DNA of 9,701 bases from Limnohabitans sp. (GTDB lineage Bacteria > Pseudomonadota > Gammaproteobacteria > Burkholderiales > Burkholderiaceae_C). The position numbers and the translations under genes were made by a program. Shown in pieces: positions 1 to 8,076 of the stretch (position 1 is the stretch's first letter; each line of letters opens with the position of its first letter). The stretch is taken from NCBI GenBank assembly GCA_015657605.1, contig JACDQO010000221.1:1-9701 (forward strand). Direction: 5' to 3'. The notes under the pieces were generated by a model, which was not told the DNA's origin, did no database searches, and saw only the letters and a program-made list of their open reading frames with translations.

Positions 1-1309
1 CACCCGGCTGGCAGGGAAGATCAACTTGAATGTGGAGCCCTTGCCCAAGTCACTTTCAATGCGCAACTCACCGCCATGCCGCTGCATGACGTGCTTGGCG
101 ATGGCCAAACCCAAACCCGTGCCACCGGTCTCTCGCGAACGACTCCGGTCTACGCGGTAAAAAACGTTCCGACAAACGTGGCAAATGCTCAGCCGCGATG
201 CCAGGGCCCGTGTCTTTGACTGCAAACACCCATCCCTCAGACGTAGAGGACCAACTCAAATGAATAGAGCCGCCCAGTGGGGTGTAACGCACGGCGTTGA
301 TCACCAAATTGGAAAGCGCGCTCAACAGTTCAGAACGAGAACCCAATAAATCCACTTCCGGGACCGGGGCCATCACCAAATCATGACCCGCGCCATCGCC
401 CATGTTGGCCAAGCCTTCGGACATGGCTTTGGCATCGCCAAACACCTGCGACATCAAAGCAGGCAAAGACACATGCTGGCTCATGCTTGGGGGCAAACTT
501 CCCTCCAATTGAGACAGCGTCAACAAATCAGCCACCAAATCTTGCATGCGCTCCGACTGCACTGCCATCAAACTCAAATAACGAGCACGCTCTTGTTCAT
601 CCAGTGGCAGTGTCTGCAAAGTCTCGACAAATCCACTGAGCACCGTCAGCGGTGTCCTGATCTCATGCGAAACGTTCGCCACAAAATCTCGGCGCATGGC
701 CTCGGCCTGGGCAACAGCGGTGATGTCACGCGTCAACAACAAAGACCGCCCATCTCCGTACTCGTGCAGCTGTACTGACAACTTTTGGGCACTGGCCGCC
801 GAACTGGATCGCCCTTCAATGACCGCTTCGCTGGCATGGCTGGCTTGCGAAAAATAACGCGAGAAAACAGGATCACGAACCAAATGAACAATGTGTTGCA
901 TCCGGTCCTTGAGCGAATCCAGTCCCAGATGTGAAGCTGCCGTTTCATTGCACCACTCAATACGCGCTTCTTCGTCCAACAAAATCACGCCATTGGGTGA
1001 AGCCTGAATCGCAGACAAAAAATCTTGCAACCTTTTTTCATGGACAGTCACCAATTTTTCTTGCTGGCGCAGCATCCGCTGAATGCGCAAAGCCATGTCT
1101 CGCCAGACCCCTTGCCAAGGTGGATCCAATCGCAAACTGGGTGCACCCAGCCAACGGTCAAAGCGGTCAACCCGCCATGCCAAAACCAAGGCGTAGATAC
1201 TCACGACCAACAAGGCCGCCGAACAAGCCCCCAAAGCACCCCACACATACCAAGCCGGCAATCCGGCCACACCCATTAAAAACAGCAATTCAAACAGCGC
1301 AAAAACCAT
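1..1309 (-). CDS. phoR: Phosphate regulon sensor histidine kinase PhoR (3' end cut by window, one frameshift)
   Basis: Inner-membrane sensor kinase that autophosphorylates under phosphate limitation and passes the phosphate to PhoB. Two hydrophobic segments lie at residues 1-45. A PAS-like region covers about 90-200. The HisKA phosphoacceptor motif VSHEIRTP has its histidine near residue 215. The N box ([11 protein letters not shown]) is near 334 and the G1 box DTGPGI is at 366-371. After ERF at 383 the frame breaks in a six-base homopolymer (159-164). Reading five bases instead of six restores YRVDRSR, then the G2 box [11 protein letters not shown], then a normal kinase C-terminus running to base 1, where the gene is cut. 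The ATG at 1309 follows an AGGTGG ribosome-binding site and starts 13 bases after the phoB stop, so the two genes are very likely cotranscribed. The family assignment is firm. The frameshift is more likely a sequencing error than a true lesion. Confidence 0.93.
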
Positions 1310-1322
1310 AAACCACCTGGTC

Positions 1323-2018
1323 TCAAGCCGACGGCGTCAGGGTGAAGCGGTAACCCGCGCCACGAACCGTCTCAATCATGTTGCCCGCATCGCCCAAAGA
1401 TTCACGCAGGCGTTTGACATGCACATCCACCGTGCGTTCTTCGATGTACACATGGTCACCCCAAACCTTGTCGAGCAAAGCGCCTCGGCTGTGCACACGT
1501 TCAGGGTGACGCATCAAAAAGTGCAAGAGTTTGAATTCGGTGGGGCCCACCTTGAGCGCTTTATCGCCGTGAGAGACGCGGTGCGTGTCAGCGTCCAATT
1601 GCAAGTCACCCATCTTCACAACGCCGCCCGCTGCCTCAGGCACACGGCGGCGCAAGACCGCGCGTATGCGGGCCAACAACTCACGGGGCGAAAATGGTTT
1701 GACGATGTAGTCGTCGGCACCCGCGTCCAAGCCTGCCACACGGTCAGCCTCGTCACCGCGAGCCGTCAGCATCAAAATCGGCACGGCTTTGGTCCGAGCC
1801 GAAGCGCGCCAGCGACGGGCCAAAGTCAAGCCACTTTCCCCGGGCAACATCCAGTCCAGCAAGATGACATCGGGCAAAACCTCGTCCAACTCACGCTGTG
1901 CGGTTTCAGCGTCAATGGCCCAAATGGGCTGAAAGCCGTTGTGTCGCAAATTGACGGCAATCAACTCAGCAATGGGCGCTTCGTCTTCAACAATCAAAAT
2001 GCGCGGTACGGATTTCAT
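1323..2018 (-). CDS. phoB: Phosphate regulon response regulator PhoB
   Basis: OmpR/PhoB-type response regulator of 231 residues, close to the usual length of about 230. When phosphorylated by PhoR it binds Pho boxes and activates transcription. The receiver domain covers about residues 5-120, with the acidic pair E11/D12, phosphoacceptor D55 (in VILLDWMLPG), T85 and K107 (in KPFSPREL). The winged-helix DNA-binding domain covers about 133-228, with the recognition-helix region ERTVDVHVKRLRESL and the C-terminal hairpin TVRGAGYRF. The ATG overlaps the phoU stop in an ATGA arrangement at 2015-2018, which suggests translational coupling. The reading frame is intact and nothing conserved is missing. 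The two candidate Pho boxes in this window, upstream of pstS and phoX, are its likely targets. Confidence 0.97.
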   Translation of the reverse strand: MKSVPRILIVEDEAPIAELIAVNLRHNGFQPIWAIDAETAQRELDEVLPDVILLDWMLPGESGLTLARRWRASARTKAVPILMLTARGDEADRVAGLDAGADDYIVKPFSPRELLARIRAVLRRRVPEAAGGVVKMGDLQLDADTHRVSHGDKALKVGPTEFKLLHFLMRHPERVHSRGALLDKVWGDHVYIEERTVDVHVKRLRESLGDAGNMIETVRGAGYRFTLTPSA

Positions 2019-2713
2019 TGCACGGCTTTTTCAATGTCGGTGAGGGCCGTGTGCCGAACATCTGCACCCTTGACGACGTAGATCACGAACTCGGCAATGT
2101 TTTTGGCGTGGTCACCGATGCGTTCAATGGCTTTGGCCACAAACAACAAATCCAGGCTGGCCGTTATGGTGCGCGGGTCTTCCATCATGTAGGTGACCAG
2201 CTTGCGCAAGAAGCCGTTGAACTCGGCATCGATCAAATCGTCTTCTTTCAAAATCACCAATGCCGTGGACACGTCCAAGCGGGCAAAAGCATCCAGCGCT
2301 TTGCGCAGCAAACCGGTGGCCAAGTCTGCCGCTATCCGCAGCTCAGACGAAGGCAAATTCCGGGGGCTACCTTGCTCCAAAATCAGCTTGACCATGCGGG
2401 CAATGCGCTCTGCCTCGTCACCCGCTCTCTCCAGGTTTCCGGTGATCTTGGAAATCGCCATCAGCAATCTGAGATCACGCGCTGTGGGCTGACGGCGCGC
2501 AATGATGGAGGCCAACTCGGCATCGATCTCCATCTCCAAAGCATTGACTTGCTTTTCGGTGGCCACGACTTGGTCCGCCACTTCAGAGCTGAATTGCGCC
2601 AAGGCGTAAACAGCATGGCGAGTCTGTGACTCCACCAAACCACCCAGCTCCAAAACGCGAGAAGAAACGCCCGTGAGTTCGGCGTCGAATTGGCTAGAAA
2701 TGTGCTTGTCCAT
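2015..2713 (-). CDS. phoU: Phosphate signalling protein PhoU
   Basis: Cytoplasmic all-helical protein of 232 residues. In the family it connects the Pst transporter with PhoR and keeps the Pho regulon off when phosphate is plentiful. The two PhoU repeats are visible. The first centres on residues 79-107, with NLERAGDEAERIA. The second centres on 187-215, with AIERIGDHAKNIAEF. These acidic E-x-x-x-D stretches are the family's metal-binding signatures. The ATG at 2713 has a strong AGGAGAG ribosome-binding site and lies 13 bases after the pstB stop. The stop codon overlaps the phoB start. The position between pstB and phoB fits a transporter-to-kinase coupling role. The frame is intact. Confidence 0.96.
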   Translation of the reverse strand: MDKHISSQFDAELTGVSSRVLELGGLVESQTRHAVYALAQFSSEVADQVVATEKQVNALEMEIDAELASIIARRQPTARDLRLLMAISKITGNLERAGDEAERIARMVKLILEQGSPRNLPSSELRIAADLATGLLRKALDAFARLDVSTALVILKEDDLIDAEFNGFLRKLVTYMMEDPRTITASLDLLFVAKAIERIGDHAKNIAEFVIYVVKGADVRHTALTDIEKAVQ

Positions 2714-2726
2714 GTGTCTCTCCTGA

Positions 2727-3507
2727 TCAGCCGAATCGGCCGGTGATGTAGTCTTCGGTTTCTTGCTTGACGGGCTTCATGAAAATCTGTTCGGTCACAC
2801 CAAACTCCACCAACTCACCCAAATACATGTAAGCAGTGAAGTCAGACACCCGCGCCGCCTGCTGCATGTTGTGGGTCACGATGGCCACGGTGTAATCTTT
2901 CTTCAACTCACTGACCAACTCTTCGACTTTGGCGGTCGAGATCGGATCCAGCGCCGAGGTGGGCTCGTCCAGCAAAATGACCTTGGGTTTGACGGCGACA
3001 GAACGTGCAATGCACAAGCGTTGCTGCTGCCCCCCCGACAAAGACAAACCGTTTTGACCCAGCTTGTCTTTGACTTCGTTCCAGATGGCCGCCTTGGACA
3101 AGGCCCACTCCACCCGGTCGTCCATGTCCGAGCGGCTCAGGTTTTCATAAAGGCGAACACCGAAAGCGATGTTGTCGTAAATGGACATGGGGAAAGGTGT
3201 GGGCTTTTGGAACACCATGCCCACTTGCGCACGCAACAGGTTCAAGTCCTGTTTTTTTGTCCAAGATGTTGGTGCCGTACAGGTTGATTTCACCCTCTGC
3301 ACGCTGGCCTGGATACAAGCTGTACATGCGGTTGAGGGTGCGCAGCAAGGTCGACTTGCCGCAACCCGAAGGACCAATGAAGGCGGTCACCTTGTTCTCG
3401 GCAATGTTGAGGTTGACGTCTTTCAGACCCTTGAAGGTGCCGTAGAAAAAACTCAGATTGCGAATTTCAATCGCATTCTTGATGGGTGTTGGGGATGTAT
3501 TGGGCAT
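2727..3507 (-). CDS. pstB: Phosphate ABC transporter ATP-binding protein PstB (one frameshift)
   Basis: ATPase subunit that powers phosphate import through PstC/PstA on the cytoplasmic face of the inner membrane. After correcting one extra base the protein is 259 residues, normal for PstB. Visible motifs are Walker [10 protein letters not shown] (45-53), the Q-loop at VFQKPTPFP (about 98-106), the ABC signature LSGGQQQR (156-163), Walker [13 protein letters not shown] (176-187) and the H-loop THNMQQ (211-216). As given, the frame breaks at codon 86 in a seven-base homopolymer (3252-3258). With six bases the reading [17 protein letters not shown] is continuous and matches the family. The ATG at 3507 begins [10 protein letters not shown], 20 bases after the pstA stop, with only a weak purine-rich ribosome-binding site. 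The gene is most likely functional, with a sequencing error. Confidence 0.94.
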
Positions 3508-3527
3508 TGTGAAATCTCGTCTTTCAA

Positions 3528-4385
3528 TCAGGCTTTGACTTTTTCGCGGAAGAACACGCGGGCCAGGATGTTCAGGGCCAACACGGTCAGGGTGATCAGC
3601 AAAGCACCGCCCCAAGCCAACTGGATCCAGTTTTCATAGGGGCTCATGGCGAATTGGAAAATCACCACCGGCAAGTTGGCCATCGGCGCGCCCATGTTGG
3701 TGCTGTAAAACTGGTTGTTGAGCGCAGTGAACAACAAAGGCGCGGTTTCGCCACTGATGCGGGCGACCGCCAACAACAAGCCGGTGATCACACCGCTTTT
3801 GGCTGCGCGCAAGGTCACCATGGTGGAGACCTTCCAACGTGGCGCACCCAAAGCAAAAGCCGCCTCGCGCAAGCTGCCAGGCACCAAACGCAGCATGTTC
3901 TCGGTGGTGCGCATGACCACCGGGATCGCGATCAAGGACAGGGCCAAACTGCCGGCATAGCCCGAAAAGTTGCCCACCGTGGCCACCGCGATGGCATAAA
4001 CAAAAAGGCCCAAGACGATGGATGGGGCCGACAACATGATGTCGGTCACAAAGCGGGTGAACTCGGCCGTCTTGCTGGTGTCGCCATATTCGGTCAGGTA
4101 GATGCCCGCCAAAATGCCGATGGGTGTGGACACGGCCACGGCCAAGCCGACAATCATCAAACTGCCCACAATGGCGTTGCGCAAGCCACCGCCCTCAGAG
4201 CCGGGCGCTGGGGTGTCGTTGGTGAACAAGGTCAATTCAAGCGCCGCCAGCCCATTGGAAAACAGCACAAACAAGATCCACAACAAGGCCACCAGCCCCA
4301 AGCTCATGGCGATCATCGACAAGGACAAGCCAATCAAATTGGTGCGCTTGCGGCGGCGGTAAAGAGGAGAAGATTGCATCAGCAT
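3528..4385 (-). CDS. pstA: Phosphate ABC transporter permease PstA
   Basis: Inner-membrane permease that forms the phosphate channel together with PstC. About six hydrophobic segments are visible, starting after the basic N-terminus (YRRRKRTN). The cytoplasmic EAA-type coupling loop, which contacts PstB, reads REAAFALGAPRWKVS, followed by the conserved ARISGETAPLLFTA stretch typical of PstA. I chose the ATG at 4385 (MLMQSS), giving 285 residues. An ATG two codons further in (4379) is also possible. A longer reading from a TTG at 4424 adds 13 residues that do not look like PstA. The gap to the upstream pstC stop is 49 bases, and no strong ribosome-binding site is seen for either ATG. The frame is intact, and pstB follows after 20 bases. 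Confidence 0.95.
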   Translation of the reverse strand: MLMQSSPLYRRRKRTNLIGLSLSMIAMSLGLVALLWILFVLFSNGLAALELTLFTNDTPAPGSEGGGLRNAIVGSLMIVGLAVAVSTPIGILAGIYLTEYGDTSKTAEFTRFVTDIMLSAPSIVLGLFVYAIAVATVGNFSGYAGSLALSLIAIPVVMRTTENMLRLVPGSLREAAFALGAPRWKVSTMVTLRAAKSGVITGLLLAVARISGETAPLLFTALNNQFYSTNMGAPMANLPVVIFQFAMSPYENWIQLAWGGALLITLTVLALNILARVFFREKVKA

Positions 4386-4434
4386 GGTGTGACTCGATTC
4401 AATGAAGTTTGGAGGTCCAGGCAAAAGTCATGGG

Positions 4435-5441
4435 TCATCGGTTGCCTTTGGCTTTTTCGGTGCGAATGATCAACCACTTGGCCAAGGCCAACACCACAAA
4501 AGTGATGCAAAACAAGAGGAAACCCAAAGCGAAGAGGGTATTGAAGTGCAAGCCTTCGGCCTCGCCAAATTCGTTGGCCAAAACCGAGGCGATCGAAGTG
4601 CCCGGAGAAAACAAGGAATTGGGCATGCGGTTGGCATTGCCAATGACAAAAGTCACGGCCATGGTCTCGCCCAGGGCACGACCCAAGCCCAGCATGATGC
4701 CGCCGATCACACCGGTTTGGGTGTAAGGCAACACCACCTTGCGCACCACCTCCCATGTGGTGCATCCCAAGCCATAAGCCGACTCACGCAAGATGGGGGG
4801 CGTGATCTCAAACACATCGCGCATCACGGCCGCCACAAAAGGCAGCACCATGAAAGCCAAAATGATGCCGGCCGCCAAAATGCCCAAACCGTTGGTGGCA
4901 CCGCCAAACAACCAGCCCACCATGGGCATGCCACCCAACACCGACTGCAAAGGCACCTGCAAATAGTCGGCATACACGGGCGCGAACACGAACAAACCAA
5001 ACATGCCGTAGATGATGGACGGCACAGCCGCCAACAACTCGATGGCCGTGCCCAGTGGGCGGCGCAGCCATACCGGGCAGGTTTCAGTCAGAAAAACCGC
5101 AATGCCAAAGGCCAAAGGCACCGCCAACAACATGGCAATACCGGCACTCAGCACCGTACCGACGATCGATATCGCAGCACCAAATTCTTGGTTGATGATG
5201 TCCCACTCGACGTACCACAAAAAGTGAGCGCCAAATTTGCGAATGTGGGCCAAGCATTCACAAAAAGAGAAACGATGATGCCCACCAAGGCGATCAACAC
5301 CAAAAGCGAAAACGACTGGGTGGTCCGGTGAAAAACAAGGTCCTGTAAACGTTGCCTCTTGGCAACAGCTGCCATGTTGGCACTGTGCGCCTCGGATTCA
5401 GTCGATGATGTGTGGGTGTTCATGGTCTTATCGGCAGACAT
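4435..5441 (-). CDS. pstC: Phosphate ABC transporter permease PstC (one frameshift)
   Basis: Second inner-membrane permease of the Pst importer, about 335 residues after correction. The first membrane segment ([20 protein letters not shown]) lies in the upstream frame. The remaining segments, the EAA-type loop [15 protein letters not shown] and the conserved [18 protein letters not shown] lie in the downstream frame. The two frames join at 5233-5238 (AAATTT), where one base appears to be missing. Adding an A restores [20 protein letters not shown], a typical PstC sequence. The start is uncertain. The ATG at 5441 (MSADKT) has an AGG about 12 bases upstream; the ATG at 5423 (MNTHTS) has no clear ribosome-binding site but gives a more usual N-terminus. 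A terminator-like hairpin precedes the gene. Confidence 0.93.
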
Positions 5442-5460
5442 ACAAAAAATGAACCTGGTC

Positions 5461-5501
5461 AAAAAAACAAGCCACCGACAACCCTTCAAAGGTGTCGGTG
5501 G
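5461..5501 (-). terminator. Hairpin with T-tract between pstS and pstC
   Basis: On the minus strand a nine-base stem CCACCGACA / TGTCGGTGG (5472-5480 and 5493-5501) closes a short loop containing a further CC/GG pairing. It is followed after CTTG by seven T residues (5467-5461). This has the form of an intrinsic terminator. It lies 33 bases after the pstS stop and about 20 bases before pstC. In such operons a leaky terminator or RNA-stabilising hairpin here would let the binding protein be made in excess over the permeases. The structure is seen directly; the read-through role is inferred. Confidence 0.8.
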
Positions 5502-5534
5502 TCCAGAGTCAGTTCAAACAAGCCTGAATCAACA

Positions 5535-6557
5535 TCACTTGGTGACGATTTGGTTCCAAACACGCTGACGGATCTGATTGGTCAACGCGTCCGGCAGGGG
5601 TACGTATTCCAATTCGAGTGCCATTTTCTTGCCGTTCTTGAAAGACCAGTCAAAAAACTTCAACACTTCAGCGGATTGGGCTTTGTCAGCGGGCGTCTTG
5701 TACATCAAGATGAACGAAGCTGTGGTCACAGGGTAAGACTTGGCACCAGGCTGGTCCACGATGGACAAGCCCATGCCAGGAACGCTGAACCAATCCGCAC
5801 CAGCGGCGGCGGCCGCAAAAGTCTCGTCATCCGGCATCACATAGTTGCCGGCCTTGTTTTGCAGGGCCATGACCGCAATGTTGTTGCGCTTGGCATAGGC
5901 GTACTCCACGTAACCGATGGAGCCTTTGGTACGGGTGACGTTGGCCGCAACACCTTCGTTGCCCTTGCCACCCACCGATGTGGGTGCTGGCCACTTGACT
6001 GCAGCGCCACGGCCCACGGTGTCCAACCAGTCTTTGCTGACGGTCGACAGGTAATCGGTCCAGTTGAAGGTGGTGCCTGAGCCGTCAGCACGGTGCACCA
6101 CGGTGATGGTGGTGTCGGGAAGCTTTTTGCCAGGGTTCAAGGCGGCCAACTTGGGGTCGTTCCACTTGCTGATCTTGCCCATGAACATTTCGGCCAAAAC
6201 GGGGCCCGTCACGCGCAGCTCGCCCTTGCCAAAACCGTCCAGGTTGAACACAGGTACGGTGCCGCCAATGATGGCGGGGAATTGGACCATGCCGTCTTTG
6301 TCCAGGTCAGCGCCAGACAAAGGCGCGTCCGTGGCACCAAAAGCCACTGTTTTGGCACGAATTTGGCGAATGCCGCCAGAAGAACCGATGGACTGGTAGT
6401 TCAAGCCCACGCCAGTTTCTTTTTTGTAGGCTTCAGCCCACTTGGCATAAATGGGGAACGGGAATGTCGCGCCAGCGCCGGTGATGTCCGCCGCCCAAGT
6501 CGTGGCAGCCACAGCGCTCAGACCGATGGCGACCACGAGGGATTTAAATTTCAGCAT
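5535..6557 (-). CDS. pstS: Periplasmic phosphate-binding protein PstS
   Basis: Periplasmic receptor of 340 residues that binds inorganic phosphate and delivers it to PstC/PstA. A Sec signal peptide is visible (MLKFKSLVVAIGLSAVAATT, with cleavage probably after residue 22 or 23). The mature protein begins with the PstS hallmark DITGAGATFPFPIYAKW. Expected phosphate-contacting regions are GATFP (29-33), SIGSSGG (56-62), GATDAPL with D77 (74-80), and HRADGSGTTF (155-164). The ATG at 6557 is fixed by a strong AGGAG ribosome-binding site six to seven bases upstream and by the signal peptide; the open frame further upstream is not coding. The gene is intact and is the first gene behind the Pho box at 6638-6655. 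Confidence 0.97.
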   Translation of the reverse strand: MLKFKSLVVAIGLSAVAATTWAADITGAGATFPFPIYAKWAEAYKKETGVGLNYQSIGSSGGIRQIRAKTVAFGATDAPLSGADLDKDGMVQFPAIIGGTVPVFNLDGFGKGELRVTGPVLAEMFMGKISKWNDPKLAALNPGKKLPDTTITVVHRADGSGTTFNWTDYLSTVSKDWLDTVGRGAAVKWPAPTSVGGKGNEGVAANVTRTKGSIGYVEYAYAKRNNIAVMALQNKAGNYVMPDDETFAAAAAGADWFSVPGMGLSIVDQPGAKSYPVTTASFILMYKTPADKAQSAEVLKFFDWSFKNGKKMALELEYVPLPDALTNQIRQRVWNQIVTK

Positions 6558-6621
6558 TTCAGCTCCTGTTTCAGGTTCAAAAGAATTCTTGCCAACAACC
6601 CGCTGGCTGCTGACTGACCTG

Positions 6622-6627
6622 ACTTTA
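6622..6627 (-). promoter_or_regulatory. -10 element of the pstS promoter
   Basis: TAAAGT on the minus strand matches TATAAT at four of six positions and follows the Pho box with the expected 10-base spacer. It predicts a transcription start near 6614-6616 and a leader of about 58 bases before the pstS ATG. Confidence 0.6.
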
Positions 6628-6637
6628 GCCCTCAATT

Positions 6638-6655
6638 GTGACAAGTTTGTGTCAA
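6638..6655 (-). promoter_or_regulatory. Pho box (PhoB operator) of pstS
   Basis: Read on the minus strand, the site is TTGACAC-AAAC-TTGTCAC: two seven-base direct repeats that differ at one position, separated by four bases. This is the standard 18-base Pho box layout, and it matches the (C/T)TGTCA(C/T) half-site at 6/7 and 7/7 positions. It ends exactly 10 bases before a -10-like element and replaces the -35 element, as in class II PhoB promoters. It lies about 80 bases upstream of the pstS ATG. Confidence 0.88.
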
Positions 6656-6699
6656 AAAACCTTGATTTAAATGGCAAATAACGGGTAGCCGAAGGGCCT

Positions 6700-6716
6700 G
6701 CTGCAAAAAATGCAGC
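6700..6716. other. Small perfect hairpin after the dehydrogenase gene
   Basis: The six-base stem GCTGCA / TGCAGC closes a five-base loop of A (plus strand) or T (minus strand), about 50 bases after the dehydrogenase stop and upstream of the pstS Pho box. It could slow transcription leaving the dehydrogenase gene, but no T-tract follows the stem, so it is not a standard intrinsic terminator. The rest of 6656-6767 shows nothing else I can identify. Confidence 0.3.
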
Positions 6717-6767
6717 TGTGCAGCCTTGGCGTGACCCTGTTTCCGCCAAATTCTGAGCCGGTGGCTT

Positions 6768-7954
6768 TCAGGGCCGCAACCGCCACAAAGCGCCGTCTGG
6801 TGAATCGTTCAAAAGGTAAACCAAGCCATCCGGGCCCACCCGCACATCGCGAATGCGGCCCACCTGCTGTGTCAGCAAGCGCTCCTCGGCCACCACTTTC
6901 TCGCCGTCCAGCACAAGGCGCACCAAGCTCTGCCCCCGCAAAGCCCCCAGCAGCAAACTGCCCCGCCAGGCTGGGAAGGCATTGCCCTCGTAAAACGCCA
7001 TGCCCGAAGGCGCGATCGAGGGCACCCATACATGCAAGGGCTGCGCCATGCCCGCCTGCTGCGTGCCCACGCCGATGCGCGTGCCCGTCACGTAGTTCAC
7101 CCCATAGGTGATGGTGGGCCAGCCGTAATCGCGCCCGCTGCGGATGATGTTGAGCTCGTCCCCGCCTTGCGGGCCGTGTTCGTGCGTCCACAATTCGCCC
7201 GTTTGTGGGTGAATCGCCGCGCCCTGGATGTTGCGGTGGCCCCGGCTGAACACCTCAGGCATCTGCTGAGTTGGCTGCACAAAGGGGTTGCTGACGGGCA
7301 CACGGCCATCGTCGTGCAAGCGAATGACCGACCCGGCATGGTCGCGCGGCTTTTGGGCGCGCGCATCTTCGCCCCGGTCACCCAGGGTCAAAACACATGG
7401 CCTTGGCGGTCAAACGCGATGCGCCCACCAAAATGCCGCCCACCCCGCGAAGCAGGCCGCATGGCAAACAGATTTTGCAAATCCACCAGCCGGTGCCCCT
7501 GCAAGCGCGCCCTGACCAAGGCCGTTGCCGATGCACCGCGTGGTCCGTCTTTGGAAGCTTGCGCATAAGCCAAGTAAACCCAGCCATTGCGGGCGTGGTC
7601 GGGGTGCACAGCCACGTCAAACAAACCGCCTTGCCCGTCCACCACGATGTCGGCAGGCAGCCCCTCTATCGGGCGTGGGTCGAGCTGAAAGTCAGGGCTG
7701 ATTCGGCGCAAGCGGCCTTCGCGCTCGGTGACCAACATGTCGCCACCCGGCAACCAGGCCAAAGACCAAGGGTGGCTCAAGCCCTTGACCAGGGTTTGCA
7801 CTTGAAACGCCACGGGGGCGGGCGCGTTGCGCACCAGGTCTTTGGACTGCGTGGGGATGACAGATGGGTTCGTTGAGACCTGGGCAAAGACTGAGCACAC
7901 CATCAGGCTGAGGGCTGTTGGAATCATCCATGGTCCGGTCTTTCGATACTTCAT
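6768..7954 (-). CDS. Exported PQQ-dependent aldose sugar dehydrogenase, YliI/Asd type (one frameshift)
   Basis: Soluble quinoprotein dehydrogenase with a beta-propeller fold; family members oxidise aldose sugars in the periplasm using PQQ and calcium. After correction it has 395 residues, slightly longer than E. coli YliI. A Sec signal peptide ends near SVFA-Q (residue 24). Family motifs in order are GLSHPWSLAWLPGG (58-71), GGLFDVAVHPD (109-119), RHFGGRIAFD with the likely catalytic histidine H174, GHRNIQG with PQQ-contact candidates R241 and N242, EHGPQGGDELN (259-269), IAPSGMAFYEG (315-324) and a C-terminal RIRDVRVGPDGLVYLL strand. The frame breaks near codon 188, in the four-base run 7390-7393. 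One extra base restores GHVFLTLGDRGED. The ATG at 7954 has an AAGG ribosome-binding site. The true substrate cannot be told from sequence. It lies between the two Pho promoters, on the pst strand. Confidence 0.9.
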
Positions 7955-7982
7955 GGTGCGCCTTGAAAAATGTGGGAATTGG

Positions 7983-7988
7983 ATTTTA
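7983..7988 (-). promoter_or_regulatory. Possible -10 element for the dehydrogenase gene
   Basis: TAAAAT on the minus strand matches TATAAT at five of six positions and lies about 29 bases before the dehydrogenase ATG. I see no convincing -35 element at the usual distance, and the region is AT-rich, so a chance match is possible. Confidence 0.3.
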
Positions 7989-8011
7989 CGAGTGGGTAGA
8001 TTTTTCGAATT

Positions 8012-8029
8012 TTGAAGAACTGATGACAA
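8012..8029 (-). promoter_or_regulatory. Weak candidate Pho box facing the dehydrogenase gene
   Basis: On the minus strand TTGTCAT-CAGT-TCTTCAA has one perfect PhoB half-site (8023-8029) and one poor half-site (4/7) at the correct 11-base period. No good -10 element lies 10 bases downstream. It may be a chance match, or a weak site for the dehydrogenase gene. Confidence 0.25.
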
Positions 8030-8076
8030 GCCAAATAAATTTCTATTACACAAAAATTGTTCCAAAAAACTTGTTT

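Noticed and set aside
4386..4424. Longer pstA starting at a TTG
   Set aside because: The extra 13 residues do not resemble a permease N-terminus, and TTG is a rare start; the ATG at 4385 is preferred.
3654..4469. Plus-strand open frame of 271 codons opposite pstA
   Set aside because: Same His/Gln/Gly-rich shadow pattern opposite a clear permease gene.
4402..5331. Plus-strand open frame of 309 codons opposite pstC
   Set aside because: Its translation is rich in His, Gln, Gly and Arg, as expected for the complement of a hydrophobic permease gene. No family is recognisable.
6558..6749. Upstream extension of the pstS frame
   Set aside because: It would run through the Pho box and -10 element and precede a perfect signal peptide. 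The ATG at 6557 has a strong AGGAG site.
159..7393. Programmed ribosomal frameshifting as an explanation for the broken genes
   Set aside because: The shifts have both signs, occur in four unrelated genes, and lack a shared slippery heptamer with a downstream stimulatory structure. Homopolymer miscalls explain them more simply.
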